Shown here: positions 51,895 through 60,367 of the stretch, in pieces
Position numbering within the stretch: position 1 is the stretch's first letter
Layout of the letters: each line of letters begins with the position of its first letter
Source of the DNA: Bin5 sp965116395
Lineage (GTDB): Bacteria > Chloroflexota > Anaerolineae > Caldilineales > Caldilineaceae
Length of the DNA stretch: 64,000 nucleotides
Assembly: GCA_965116395.1 (NCBI GenBank)
Contig: OZ220684.1
Span: 3,038,001 to 3,102,000 of the forward strand
Direction of reading: 5' to 3'
Made by a program: the position numbers and the translations under genes
Notes under the pieces: generated by a model
Database searches by the model: none
The model's input: the letters and a program-made list of their open reading frames with translations, nothing else
What the model was told of the DNA's origin: nothing

Positions 51895-52833
51895 CTACAA
51901 TGGCGGACCTGTATCTGGAGTTTCCCGCTGCAAGTTCGCAAACAGCCGCTTGGCCTCCACACTAAGAGGCACCGGCAACTCGACCATCACCTCCACCAGC
52001 AAGTCGCCCCGGTTCTCGCTATCCCTCAAATCCGGCATGCCCTGGCCTTTCAGCCTGAACACCTTGCCGTTCTGCGTGTCTGCCGGAACTGTTAACGCCA
52101 CCGCGCCCTGCAGGGTCGGAACCCGTACCTCGCCCCCGAGTAGCGCCACAAATAGGTCCACGGGAACTCTCGTCCGCAAATCGTTCCCGTCCATCTCAAA
52201 ATCCTTGTGACGTTGGACCTCCACCGTCATAATCAGGTCGCCGGCCCGCACCTTCGATCCCGTCTTCACACCCGGCGGAATCGTCACCTCGAACCTGGAC
52301 TCACCCTGTTGCACCGTCCGCTTTGTCCCGCAAAACGCCTCCTCCAGCGCTATCTCTACCGGAACCGTCTGCTTGCTGTTCGGGCGGCCGAAGCTGGGCT
52401 GATACGCAGGCCGCTGTCCCCTGCGCGGCTGGGTCTGTCCCCCGCCAAATAGCTGCTGAAAGAAATCAGAAAAAGAACTGCCGCCGCCGCCCATGCCCCC
52501 AAACATCTGCTCAAACTCCTCAGGGCTGACCTTGCGGCCCTGCTGACGCTCCGCGCCGCCCGCATTGTACCACTGGGACCAATCAAAACTCTGGCCGCTC
52601 TGCTCATACTGCTTCCACTGCGCGCCAAACTTGTCATACGTCCGCCGCTTCGTGTCATCCGACAGAACCGCATAAGCCTCATTGATCTCTTTGAACTTCT
52701 GCTCGGCAGCCGCATCGCCTCCGTTGACATCGGGATGATACTCTCGGGCCAGCTTGCGATACGCCTTCTTGATATCAGAGGCGCTCGCCTTGCGGCGCAA
52801 GCCTAAAACTGAGTAGTAGTCCTTATAATCCAC
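51895..52833 (-). CDS. dnaJ: DnaJ-class co-chaperone without zinc finger (CbpA-like)
   Basis: A 312-residue J-protein. The J domain (residues about 4-70) holds REYHPDVNG with the HPD tripeptide. A Gly/Phe/Gln-rich linker (FGGMGGGGSSFSDFFQQLFGGG) follows, then two beta-barrel substrate-binding domains (GVKTGSKVRAGDL, GGEVRVPTLQG). The four CxxCxGxG zinc motifs of classical DnaJ are absent, so it is a type II/CbpA-like protein. GTG at 52833 follows GGAG; the frame continues upstream without a better start. It is separated from dnaK by the repeat element and dnaK terminator. Confidence 0.92.
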   Translation of the reverse strand: MDYKDYYSVLGLRRKASASDIKKAYRKLAREYHPDVNGGDAAAEQKFKEINEAYAVLSDDTKRRTYDKFGAQWKQYEQSGQSFDWSQWYNAGGAERQQGRKVSPEEFEQMFGGMGGGGSSFSDFFQQLFGGGQTQPRRGQRPAYQPSFGRPNSKQTVPVEIALEEAFCGTKRTVQQGESRFEVTIPPGVKTGSKVRAGDLIMTVEVQRHKDFEMDGNDLRTRVPVDLFVALLGGEVRVPTLQGAVALTVPADTQNGKVFRLKGQGMPDLRDSENRGDLLVEVMVELPVPLSVEAKRLFANLQRETPDTGPPL

Positions 52834-53005
52834 TGATCCGTTCTCCGCTGAAAATGGCCTTCGCCGCGCCTCCTGCCCATACAGCAGCGCAACAAACACT
52901 GTCACACAATCGTATGGAAATCGTAACCACGCACTCGCAACGTATCCGCAAACCTGAACGAGGCCGGCCAACGTCTCCTCGTTCCCCTTATTCCTGTCTC
53001 TTTAT

Positions 53006-53217
53006 GGGCGGTCGGGCCTTCGGCCCTCCCTTGTGCAGGGGCTGCGCCCCCGCAACGCCCCCCTACAAAAACATGCCTCACCGACCGTGTTTACTCTTCC
53101 CCAGCATCGTGTCTGGCGAACGGAGTCTATTCCCCCACTTGCCGCCTAAACCCACCGACCACCGACCTCCAACCGCAGAAGTTACTGACCCCTGACCCCT
53201 GACCACTGCAGTTCCGC
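53006..53217. repeat. Dispersed intergenic hairpin element, copy E
   Basis: The core at 53006-53087 has both hairpins and the complete CGGTCGG/CCGACCG stem. The type-1 right arm (CTTCCCCAGCATCGTGTCTGG to CTGACCACTGCAGTTC) closely matches copy C. It lies in the 666-base gap between dnaK and dnaJ and could separate their expression. Confidence 0.8.
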
Positions 53218-53311
53218 GCCCCCGCAACGCCCCCCTCCAAAACCATGCCTCAGCGACCTTGCGCCCTCATTCCAGCGTTGCGGCTCCATAAACCTGGCCG
53301 CTGCCAACCGC
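53216..53311. repeat. Partial copy of the hairpin element joined to copy E
   Basis: It begins inside the element (CGCCCCCGCAACGCCCCC), lacks the first hairpin and most of the second, and continues with the type-2 arm (CATTCCAGCGTTGCGGCTCC) seen in copies A and B. A type-1 and a type-2 element are thus fused head to tail here. Confidence 0.65.
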
Positions 53312-53418
53312 ATACCCAATCAGCTAGCCTGCATGGCGCCGGCGATGAAGAGCCTGCCCAAACAGACATTGGATCTGGCTTAATCGTTACTGGAATTCGA
53401 TACCAACACCAGCGACGC

Positions 53419-53445
53419 GAAACCGGGCACTCGGCGCCCGGTTTC
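53419..53445 (-). terminator. Hairpin terminator after dnaK
   Basis: A perfect 10-base stem, GAAACCGGGC (53419-53428) with GCCCGGTTTC (53436-53445), has a 7-base loop and lies about 55 bases past the dnaK stop. The T tract is short on the minus strand (GGTTTCGCG), so it could also serve as an mRNA 3' stabiliser. Confidence 0.6.
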
Positions 53446-53499
53446 TTGTCATCTTATCGTTACCGACTCCAGGCTGGCAATCCTGGTACAAATGGTGGG

Positions 53500-55410
53500 C
53501 TACACCTGACGATACTCGCCTTCCACCACATCATCCTCATCAGGCGTCCCCGTCCCGTCCGCCTCACCGGCGGCGCCAGGCCCGGCGCCGTTCTCTTCAG
53601 CTTGCTGCTGATAAACCTGCTGCGCCAGCGCAGAGCTTGCCTGCTGCAACTGCTCGGTCAGGCTCGTGATTTGCTCGTGCTCAGTACCCTCCATCGCCGC
53701 CCGCAGTTCAACAATCGTCTGTTCAATCTTTTCCCGATCAGACAGCGGCACCTTGTCGCCCAAATCCTTCACAGATTTCTCCGTGGCGTAAATCAGGCTG
53801 TCGGCCGCGTTGCGGCTTTCCACCACTTGGCGCTGCTGCAGATCCATCGTCTCATTATCTTTGGCCTCTCGCACCAACCGGTCCACCTCATCATCGCTCA
53901 GATTGGTCGAGGCCGTAATCTGGATGCTCTGCTCCTTGCTCGTCGCCTTGTCCTTCGCCACCACATTCATAATACCGTTGGCGTCAATGTCGAAAGTCAC
54001 CTCGACCTGAGGCACTCCCCGCATCGCCGGCGGAATCCCGTCCAGCCGGAAGTTGCCCAACGTCTTATTGTCGCGCGCCATCGGCCGTTCACCCTGCAAA
54101 ATGTGAATGTCTACTGCCGTCTGGTTATCTTCCGCCGTGCTGTACGTCTCTGTCTTCTTCGTCGGAATCGTCGTGTTGCGCGGAATCAGCGCTGTCATGA
54201 CCCCACCCAACGTCTCCAGGCCCAGGCTCAGAGGCGTCACGTCCAGCAACAACAGATCCTTTACTTCGCCGCCGAGCACACCAGCCTGCAGCGCCGCGCC
54301 AACCGCCACCACTTCGTCCGGATTGACGCCCTTGTGCGGCTCCTTGCCCGTCAGGCTGCTTACCAGCTCCTGAATCATCGGCATGCGCGTCGAGCCGCCA
54401 ACCAGAACGACCTCATTCAATTCGCCCGGCGTCAGGCTCGAGTCTTTCAGCGCCGCATGGAACGGTTTCTTCAACCGTTCGACCAGGACCGCCGTCAACT
54501 GTTCAAACTGGCTGCGTGTCAACGTTATCTGCAAATGCTTCGGCCCCGTGCTGTCCGCAGTAATAAAGGGCAGATTGATCTCCGTCTGCGGCGTGCTCGA
54601 AAGCTCGATCTTCGCCTTCTCAGCCGCCTCGCGCAAACGCTGCAGAGCCTGCCGGTCCTGGCCAAGATCGATCATCTGCTCGCGCTTGAACTCGTCGATC
54701 AGCCACCGCACGATCGCCTCATCCCAGTCGTCGCCACCCAGATGCGTGTCACCATTCGTAGCCCTCACCTCGATGACGCCGTCTCCAACCTCCAGCACCG
54801 AGACGTCAAACGTGCCGCCGCCCAGGTCAAAGACCAGAATCGTCTCATCCTCATTCTTGTCCAACCCGTACGCCAGCGCCGCCGCTGTCGGCTCATTGAT
54901 GATGCGCAGCACCTCCAGCCCCGCGATCTGACCCGCGTCCTTCGTCGCCTGTCGCTGGCTGTCGTTAAAATAGGCCGGCACCGTGATCACCGCCTGCTTG
55001 ACGTCTTCACCCAAATAGGACTCCGCATCCCGCTTGAGCTTGCTCAATATCATCGCGCTGATTTCCTGCGGCGTATAGACCTTGTCCTTGATCGGAACCC
55101 GCACCCGCGCATCATGATTCGGGCCCTCGACACTGGCGTAGGAAACCATCGCCTGCGTCCGCTTCGTTTCCGGATCGTCAATGTGACGCCCCATCAGGCG
55201 CTTCACCGAGTAAATCGTGTTCTCCGGGTTGACGACCGCCTGCCTCTTTGCTGTTACGCCAACCAGCCGCTCGCCGCTCTTGGAGAAGGCTACAACGGAC
55301 GGCGTTGTGCGGTTGCCCTCCGCGTTGGCGATCACCGCAGGGTTGCCCGCTTCCATTACAGCGATGACGCTGTTGGTCGTGCCCAGATCAATTCCAATAA
55401 TTTTTGCCAT
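53500..55410 (-). CDS. dnaK: Chaperone protein DnaK (Hsp70)
   Basis: A 636-residue Hsp70. The ATPase domain shows IIGIDLGTTNSVIAVMEAGN, DLGGGTFDVSVLEVGDGV and VVLVGGSTRMPMIQEL. The interdomain linker is DLLLLDVTPLSLG, followed by the substrate-binding domain and an acidic C-terminal tail. ATG at 55410 has AGGAGG fifteen bases upstream, with GGCGAATTACAG between. grpE is not adjacent. A PLP enzyme gene ends about 230 bases upstream on the same strand. Confidence 0.97.
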   Translation of the reverse strand: MAKIIGIDLGTTNSVIAVMEAGNPAVIANAEGNRTTPSVVAFSKSGERLVGVTAKRQAVVNPENTIYSVKRLMGRHIDDPETKRTQAMVSYASVEGPNHDARVRVPIKDKVYTPQEISAMILSKLKRDAESYLGEDVKQAVITVPAYFNDSQRQATKDAGQIAGLEVLRIINEPTAAALAYGLDKNEDETILVFDLGGGTFDVSVLEVGDGVIEVRATNGDTHLGGDDWDEAIVRWLIDEFKREQMIDLGQDRQALQRLREAAEKAKIELSSTPQTEINLPFITADSTGPKHLQITLTRSQFEQLTAVLVERLKKPFHAALKDSSLTPGELNEVVLVGGSTRMPMIQELVSSLTGKEPHKGVNPDEVVAVGAALQAGVLGGEVKDLLLLDVTPLSLGLETLGGVMTALIPRNTTIPTKKTETYSTAEDNQTAVDIHILQGERPMARDNKTLGNFRLDGIPPAMRGVPQVEVTFDIDANGIMNVVAKDKATSKEQSIQITASTNLSDDEVDRLVREAKDNETMDLQQRQVVESRNAADSLIYATEKSVKDLGDKVPLSDREKIEQTIVELRAAMEGTEHEQITSLTEQLQQASSALAQQVYQQQAEENGAGPGAAGEADGTGTPDEDDVVEGEYRQV

Positions 55411-55484
55411 CTGTAATTCGCCTCCTGTACAAGATGATGCCGGGCGCCTGTTCGGTCCGCGCCACATCCGCCCGGTCAATGAAT

Positions 55485-55538
55485 CCTGTATAAACTGTTC
55501 GTCGCTTATGCCTATATTATCTTATACTAATATACAGG
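55485..55538 (-). promoter_or_regulatory. dnaK promoter region with inverted repeat
   Basis: CCTGTATA (55485-55492) and TATACAGG (55531-55538) form an exact 8-base inverted repeat around an AT-rich segment. Read on the minus strand, that segment contains TATAAGATAATATAG, a likely -10 region. A second, shorter pair (CCTATATTA / TAATATA) is nested inside. No CIRCE element (TTAGCACTC-N9-GAGTGCTAA) or HAIR element was found, so control may be by a different regulator. The dnaK start is 75 bases further. Confidence 0.5.
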
Positions 55539-55637
55539 GCTTTTGTAAGTTTGGTATTGGGCTAGTATTAGCGATTTGTTTGAATTAGCCCACGAAGTAT
55601 ATGCGCATCCTGTCCGAACCTAAACGTACACAAATAG

Positions 55638-56888
55638 TCAGACACCCGCAATGCCCTCCAGGGCGCGCACGCAGCGATCAACCTCCGCCACCGTGTTATA
55701 GTGAACCAGCCCCAGACGCAGCCAGCCGCCGCTCTCCTCAACGCCCATCCGCTCGCTCGCAGACTGCGCGTAAAAACTGCCGTTCCAGGCAAAAATGTTC
55801 TCGCCCGCCAGCGCCAGCGCCATCTGTTCCGGCGTAGCTCCCTGCTTTCGTATAGCTACCGTCGCCACCCTCCTGTCCCCATCCGCCCGCTCTGTCAGGC
55901 CGTAGATGGATATGCCTGGCACACGCTCCAGACCGCTGATAAGCCGCCCGGTCAGCTGCCGTTCATGTTCACCGATGACTGACCACGCCGCGATCAATTT
56001 GTCTCTCCTGCTGTCCGTCGTCTCGGCTCCGCCGTATGCAACGCCGAGCCCGGCCAGATAGTCGATCGCCGCAGTCACCCCCGCCATCGCTTCATGATTC
56101 TGCGTGCCCGTCTCCCACTTGTCCGGCGGCTGGTCCCCGGCCGGCCGCACCCGGTACGCCTGCAGCCGCTGCAAATGCTCGCGCTTGCCGAACAGCTGCC
56201 CGCTGTGCGGCCCAAAAAACTTGTACGAAGAACAGGCCAGAAAATCGCACCCCAGCGCCCTGACATCGATCAACCCGTGTGGCGCATACTGGACCGCGTC
56301 CACAAACGTGAGCGCCCCCACCTCGCCCGCCCAGCCGATGATCGTGCCGACGTCGTTAACTGTGCCAGTCGCGTTGCTGGCGTATCCGACCGCTACCATT
56401 TTCGTGCGCGGCGTAATCTGCCTCCGCACATCCTCCATATCGAGCGTGCCGCTCTCCACGTCCACATCCGCCCACCGCACAAGCGCGCCCCGATCCTGCG
56501 CCGCCAGCACCCAGGGCATCACATTGGCGTCATGGTCCAGCCTCGTAACCACCACCTCATCCTCCGGCCCCAACTCTTGTGCCAGTGACCGGCTCACGTG
56601 AAATGTCAGGCTCGTCATGTTGTTGCCAAAAATAACCTCATCCCCGCTGCAGCCGAGCAGGTCCGCCACCGCCTGATGCGCCGCATCGATCACCGCGTCC
56701 GTGCGCACGCTCGTCTCAAACAGCCCGTGCGTATTCGAGTTGCGCCGCGTCATGTAGTCGACCATCGCCGCAATCACGCTCTCATGCACCTGCGTGCCGC
56801 CGGGATTGTCGAAAAAAACGGCCGGCCGGCCGCCAAACTCCTCATGCAATGCCGGGAACTGCCTTCGAATCTCCTCCACATTCAACAT
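55638..56888 (-). CDS. Cysteine desulfurase-like aminotransferase class V protein
   Basis: A 416-residue PLP enzyme. The Schiff-base lysine is in LACSSYKFFGPHSG near residue 220. Other class V blocks are FFDNPGGTQVHESVI at the N-terminus, NNMTSLTFHVSRSLA, RLDHDANVMPW and the GYASNATGTVND segment. It belongs to the cysteine-desulfurase-like subgroup whose true substrates are often not cysteine; no suf or isc partner is adjacent. ATG at 56888 follows GAGGAGA. It starts 44 bases after sppA. Confidence 0.88.
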   Translation of the reverse strand: MLNVEEIRRQFPALHEEFGGRPAVFFDNPGGTQVHESVIAAMVDYMTRRNSNTHGLFETSVRTDAVIDAAHQAVADLLGCSGDEVIFGNNMTSLTFHVSRSLAQELGPEDEVVVTRLDHDANVMPWVLAAQDRGALVRWADVDVESGTLDMEDVRRQITPRTKMVAVGYASNATGTVNDVGTIIGWAGEVGALTFVDAVQYAPHGLIDVRALGCDFLACSSYKFFGPHSGQLFGKREHLQRLQAYRVRPAGDQPPDKWETGTQNHEAMAGVTAAIDYLAGLGVAYGGAETTDSRRDKLIAAWSVIGEHERQLTGRLISGLERVPGISIYGLTERADGDRRVATVAIRKQGATPEQMALALAGENIFAWNGSFYAQSASERMGVEESGGWLRLGLVHYNTVAEVDRCVRALEGIAGV

Positions 56889-56932
56889 TGCTATCTCCTC
56901 TCCCACCCCCTGTGCCGGTTTGCACTGCCCGT

Positions 56933-58726
56933 TCATCTGCTCTTCGGCAAACCATCCGCCAGCATCCACACCCGCTCTCGGCCCAGCAGCGTGGAAACGT
57001 CTCCCTGCAATACCGCCAGCAGCGCATCCGTCAGTTCGCCCAGGCTTTCCCCGCCCACCGTCACCTCCAGGCTGCCTTCCGAAATAGGCGGCCGCGGCCG
57101 GTTCTGGTCTGCCTTCACCTGTACGACCGGAACCGTCCCGTCCGTCGGCAACTCCGCAATTTCGCACACCCGGTCAATTGCCGTCGCAAAATCGCCTATC
57201 TCGTCCACCAGCCCGTGCATCTGCGCCTGTCTGCCCGTCCACACGCGCCCGCCGCACAGCTCTTCAAGCGATGTCGGCTCCAACTGCCGCCCTTCGGCCA
57301 CCAACCTCTTGAAAGTCCGATACGTGTAGTCTATCTGCTCCTCAACCTTCTCACGCTGCTCCTGCCGCCAGGGCCCGTCATCCGCATAGATGTCGGCGTT
57401 CTCCCCCCGCTGAATCGGGAAGCGTTTCGCGCCAACCTTGCCAAACGCCTCGCTCGTGACCAGCTTGGCCATAATCACGCCGATGCTCCCCGTCACCGTC
57501 GCCGCCTGGCACACGATCTTCCGCCCCGGCAGCGCCACGTAATAGCCTCCACTGGCCGCCACATCACCCATATATGTCACCACCGGCTTGCACCCGTTAA
57601 GCAGGGTCAGCTCCCGCCAGATCAGATCGCTCGCCAGCGCCGAGCCGCCCCTCGAATCAACGTGCAGCACAACGCCCGCCAGCCGCTCGTCTTTCATCGC
57701 CGCCCGAATCAGCTGCTGGACCGCTGTGCTTCCGGCTGTGCTGCCGCCAACTATGGGCATACCTGGCGGAAAGCGGCGGCTCTTGCCAGTCGTGATCATG
57801 CCGCTCAGCGAAATTACCCCGATCCTCTTCCGGTGCCGCCGACGAGGGCGACGGTAGAGCGAGCCGCGCGCCTGGTCATAGGCTAAAATCCGCGCCTCCT
57901 CCTTCGCCTTGCCCAGCGCGTTCGCCATCTGGTCTTCGTAGATAACGTCATCAACCAGGCCCAGCGCCACCACCGCATCGGCGGTCAGCGGCGCACGGTC
58001 GATAGCCGCCCGCACCTGCTCTTCACCAATGTCGCGCCCCTCGCTGATGGCCGCCACCATCTCCCCATACCAGCTGTCCAGCAGCCGTTCGATCTGCTCA
58101 CGGTGGGCGTCGCTTATCTCCGATCGGACCAGACTATCGGCCGCAGTCTTCCACGGCGCCACCTTCACCACCTCCGCCTCGACCCCGATTCTGCGCAACG
58201 TTTCCGCCAGAAATACCGGCTCAGCCCGCAGACCGAGCACCATCCAGTCCGTCAGCGGCGAAACACATATACGGTCCGCCGCCGCCGCCATCACAAACTC
58301 GGCATTGCCGCACGTCTCCAGAAAGACAACGACCTCCTTCGCCTTGGCCGCGGGATAAAGCGCCCTGTTCCAGCCGCGGAAGCGTTCGAAAAGGTCGGCC
58401 ACAGTCTGGGCCTGCGCAAGGCTCAGCTGCGCGCCCTTAACCAGAAACACCACCCCCCGCACATCAGGGTCCCCCGCGATCTTTCGCAGCGCATCGTGCA
58501 GAAATTCTACCGAGGGCGCCGGCTTCCCAACCGAAAAAATCTCAAAAAACCGGGGTCGCTGCGGCGTCCGTTCCAGCAGCGGGCCCGAAAGCTCGAACAG
58601 CACATAGTCGGCCCGGCTTCCCTTGGACAGACGCCGCACCAGATTCGCAACCCCGCAGACGCAAATCTGCCAAAGCAAAGATATGCCCCGCCCAATCCCG
58701 CCAACAATTCTGCCAACGAATCTCAT
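56933..58726 (-). CDS. sppA: Signal peptide peptidase SppA, long (67K) type
   Basis: A 597-residue membrane-bound serine peptidase with two tandem S49 domains, which clears signal peptides. An N-terminal hydrophobic segment (VGGIGRGISLLWQICVCG) anchors it. The general-base lysine is in VAPWKTAADSLVRSE in the first domain, and the nucleophile serine in MGDVAASGGYYVAL in the second, as in the E. coli enzyme. ATG at 58726 follows GGGGGA. It is the first gene of the sppA - PLP enzyme - dnaK run. Confidence 0.93.
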   Translation of the reverse strand: MRFVGRIVGGIGRGISLLWQICVCGVANLVRRLSKGSRADYVLFELSGPLLERTPQRPRFFEIFSVGKPAPSVEFLHDALRKIAGDPDVRGVVFLVKGAQLSLAQAQTVADLFERFRGWNRALYPAAKAKEVVVFLETCGNAEFVMAAAADRICVSPLTDWMVLGLRAEPVFLAETLRRIGVEAEVVKVAPWKTAADSLVRSEISDAHREQIERLLDSWYGEMVAAISEGRDIGEEQVRAAIDRAPLTADAVVALGLVDDVIYEDQMANALGKAKEEARILAYDQARGSLYRRPRRRHRKRIGVISLSGMITTGKSRRFPPGMPIVGGSTAGSTAVQQLIRAAMKDERLAGVVLHVDSRGGSALASDLIWRELTLLNGCKPVVTYMGDVAASGGYYVALPGRKIVCQAATVTGSIGVIMAKLVTSEAFGKVGAKRFPIQRGENADIYADDGPWRQEQREKVEEQIDYTYRTFKRLVAEGRQLEPTSLEELCGGRVWTGRQAQMHGLVDEIGDFATAIDRVCEIAELPTDGTVPVVQVKADQNRPRPPISEGSLEVTVGGESLGELTDALLAVLQGDVSTLLGRERVWMLADGLPKSR

Positions 58727-58973
58727 ATCGGTCCCCCGTCCATAAACGTGCCATCGCCGCGCCATACAACCCCATTGACGCCCCCGCCCCATCTCAATCT
58801 GGACTGCAAAACCATACTATACCCTGACCAATCGCTGCGGAAAAATGGACCGCCTACCCGTGCGAATGGACTGATCGGATCTACTCAACCCCAACCGACT
58901 CGCAACCCTGAACGAGGGCAGTAAAAGTGTTCGTTCCCTCCTCATCACTGTCATCTGGTCATGACTGTCATCT

Positions 58974-59092
58974 GGGCGGTCGGCCGCAAGCGGCCTCCCT
59001 TGTGCAGGGGCTGCGCCTCCGCAACGCCCCCCTAGGCTAGCCACCTTGTTCACTCTTCCCCAGCAACGTGTCTAGCCAACAGTATTGCCCCC
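58974..59092. repeat. Dispersed intergenic hairpin element, copy F (3'-altered)
   Basis: The first hairpin is GGCCG-CAAG-CGGCC, as in copy C. The second has GGGGC-TGC-GCCTC, a C-to-T change that keeps a G-U pair if the plus strand is the RNA. The closing strand is lost: CCTAGGCTAGCCACC replaces it, but the type-1 right arm (CTCTTCCCCAGCAACGTGTCT) still follows. It lies upstream of the 58-bp tandem repeat in the sppA/ABC gap. Confidence 0.75.
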
Positions 59093-59103
59093 CAAACGGT
59101 TCG

Positions 59104-59310
59104 GTAGGGGCACCCCTTGTGTGTGCCCTCCCCTGGGCAAACCGCCATGAGAAGCCAAACCGTAGGGGCGCCCCTTGTGTGTGCCCTCCCCTGGGCAAGC
59201 CGCCTTGAGAAGGCAAACCGTAGGGGCACCCCTTGTGGGTGCCCTCCTCCAGGCAAACCGCCGAAAGAAGCCAAACGGCAGGGCCCCCCCGTGTGTGCGC
59301 CCTGCGTGAG
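59104..59310. repeat. 58-bp tandem repeat, about 3.5 units
   Basis: Units begin at 59104, 59162, 59220 and 59278, each 58 bases, starting GTAGGGGCACCCCTTGTG and running through GCCCTCCCCTGGGCAA to a GAAGCCAAAC-like end. Every unit holds the short palindrome GGGGCACCCC and a CCC...GGGC hairpin. The fourth is degenerate and incomplete. Since 58 is not a multiple of three it is not a coding repeat. It lies between the divergent sppA and ABC exporter genes; the rest of that gap shows nothing. Confidence 0.85.
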
Positions 59311-59482
59311 CTAATGTCGCGTCCGAATGTAGAAACGAATGCCCTCCCTACCCCCGCAAATGGCTTGATCACAAAATACCTTTCCGGTTATCATGCAACG
59401 CAAACAAAGTTCCACGCCAGCAACACAAGACCGATACCCAAGCCAGCCCGCATCACCATTCCCAACCCTCTGATCGAGGTGC

Positions 59483-60367
59483 ATGTTGGACGCAGCGGTC
59501 GAAGTGCGAAACCTCAACAAGCGCTATCCAAACGGAACCTGGGCCAACCGTGATATCAACCTCACCGTCGCCCGCGGCGAGTTGCTCGCCATCCTTGGTC
59601 CCAACGGCGCCGGCAAAACCACGCTCGTCCGGCAGATAACAACCGAGCTCCTGCCAACCTCCGGCGAAATCCGCGTCTTCGGGCTTGACGCCGTGTCGCG
59701 TCCCAACCAGGTCAAGGGCCGCATGGGCGTCATCCCACAGGAAACAAATTTTTACTGGGGCCTTTCTGTCCGCCATCATCTCCGTATCTTCGGCAAGCTG
59801 CGCGGTCTGCCTCCCCGGATTGCATCGCGCCGCGCCGCAGAGCTGATATCAGATCTTGGCCTGGAGGAGCACAGCGACAAACCAGGTGAGCAACTGTCGG
59901 GGGGCCTTCGCCGTCGCCTTCTCGTCGGCATAGCTGTGCTGGCCAATCCCGACCTGCTCGTCCTCGATGAGCCCAGCGTCGGCCTCGATCCGGAATCCCG
60001 CCGCGATCTCTGGGACCTCCTCCGCTCCTACCGGCGCAGGGGCGCGACCGTCCTCCTGACGACGCACTCCATGGAGGAGGCCGAAGCGCTCTGTGACAGG
60101 GTCGGTATCATCCATGAAGGTGCATTACTTGCTCTCGACACCATCGCAAACCTTCGAGCCGCCCACGGCTTCGACTACAAAATCAGCTTTCTCGCTGATG
60201 ACCGAGCCAAGGTCCTTTACGGCGCCAGCGATACCGCGCTCGTACAGCAGGTCCAGGCCAAAGGCATCCGCGAATTCGCCGTCTCGCAGACCACCCTGGA
60301 AGACGTCTATCTCGGCCTGACCGACGGCAAGGGACGGCTCAACGAAGGACCGCCGACCGATGCCTGA
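59483..60367 (+). CDS. ABC-2 type exporter, ATP-binding subunit
   Basis: A 294-residue ABC ATPase. Walker A is GPNGAGKTT (residues about 40-48), the signature LSGGLRRRLLVG is near residue 141, Walker B is LLVLDEPSVGLDPE, and the H-loop is TTHSMEEAEAL. The C-terminal extension after residue 215 is typical of drug, lipid or polysaccharide exporters. It overlaps the permease gene by eight bases. Its last 49 codons are repeated at 63146-63295. Confidence 0.92.
   Translation: MLDAAVEVRNLNKRYPNGTWANRDINLTVARGELLAILGPNGAGKTTLVRQITTELLPTSGEIRVFGLDAVSRPNQVKGRMGVIPQETNFYWGLSVRHHLRIFGKLRGLPPRIASRRAAELISDLGLEEHSDKPGEQLSGGLRRRLLVGIAVLANPDLLVLDEPSVGLDPESRRDLWDLLRSYRRRGATVLLTTHSMEEAEALCDRVGIIHEGALLALDTIANLRAAHGFDYKISFLADDRAKVLYGASDTALVQQVQAKGIREFAVSQTTLEDVYLGLTDGKGRLNEGPPTDA

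Noticed and set aside
53245..55416. 723-codon plus-strand open frame
   Set aside because: It is the antisense shadow of dnaK: Arg/His-rich translation with no domain, while the minus strand encodes a complete Hsp70.
59104..59310. CRISPR array
   Set aside because: The 58-base units are contiguous with no unique spacers, and there are no cas genes.
59050..59372. Minus-strand frames with repeated GCPYG and AHTRGAP units
   Set aside because: They are translations of the 58-bp noncoding tandem repeat; the unit length shifts frame each time.
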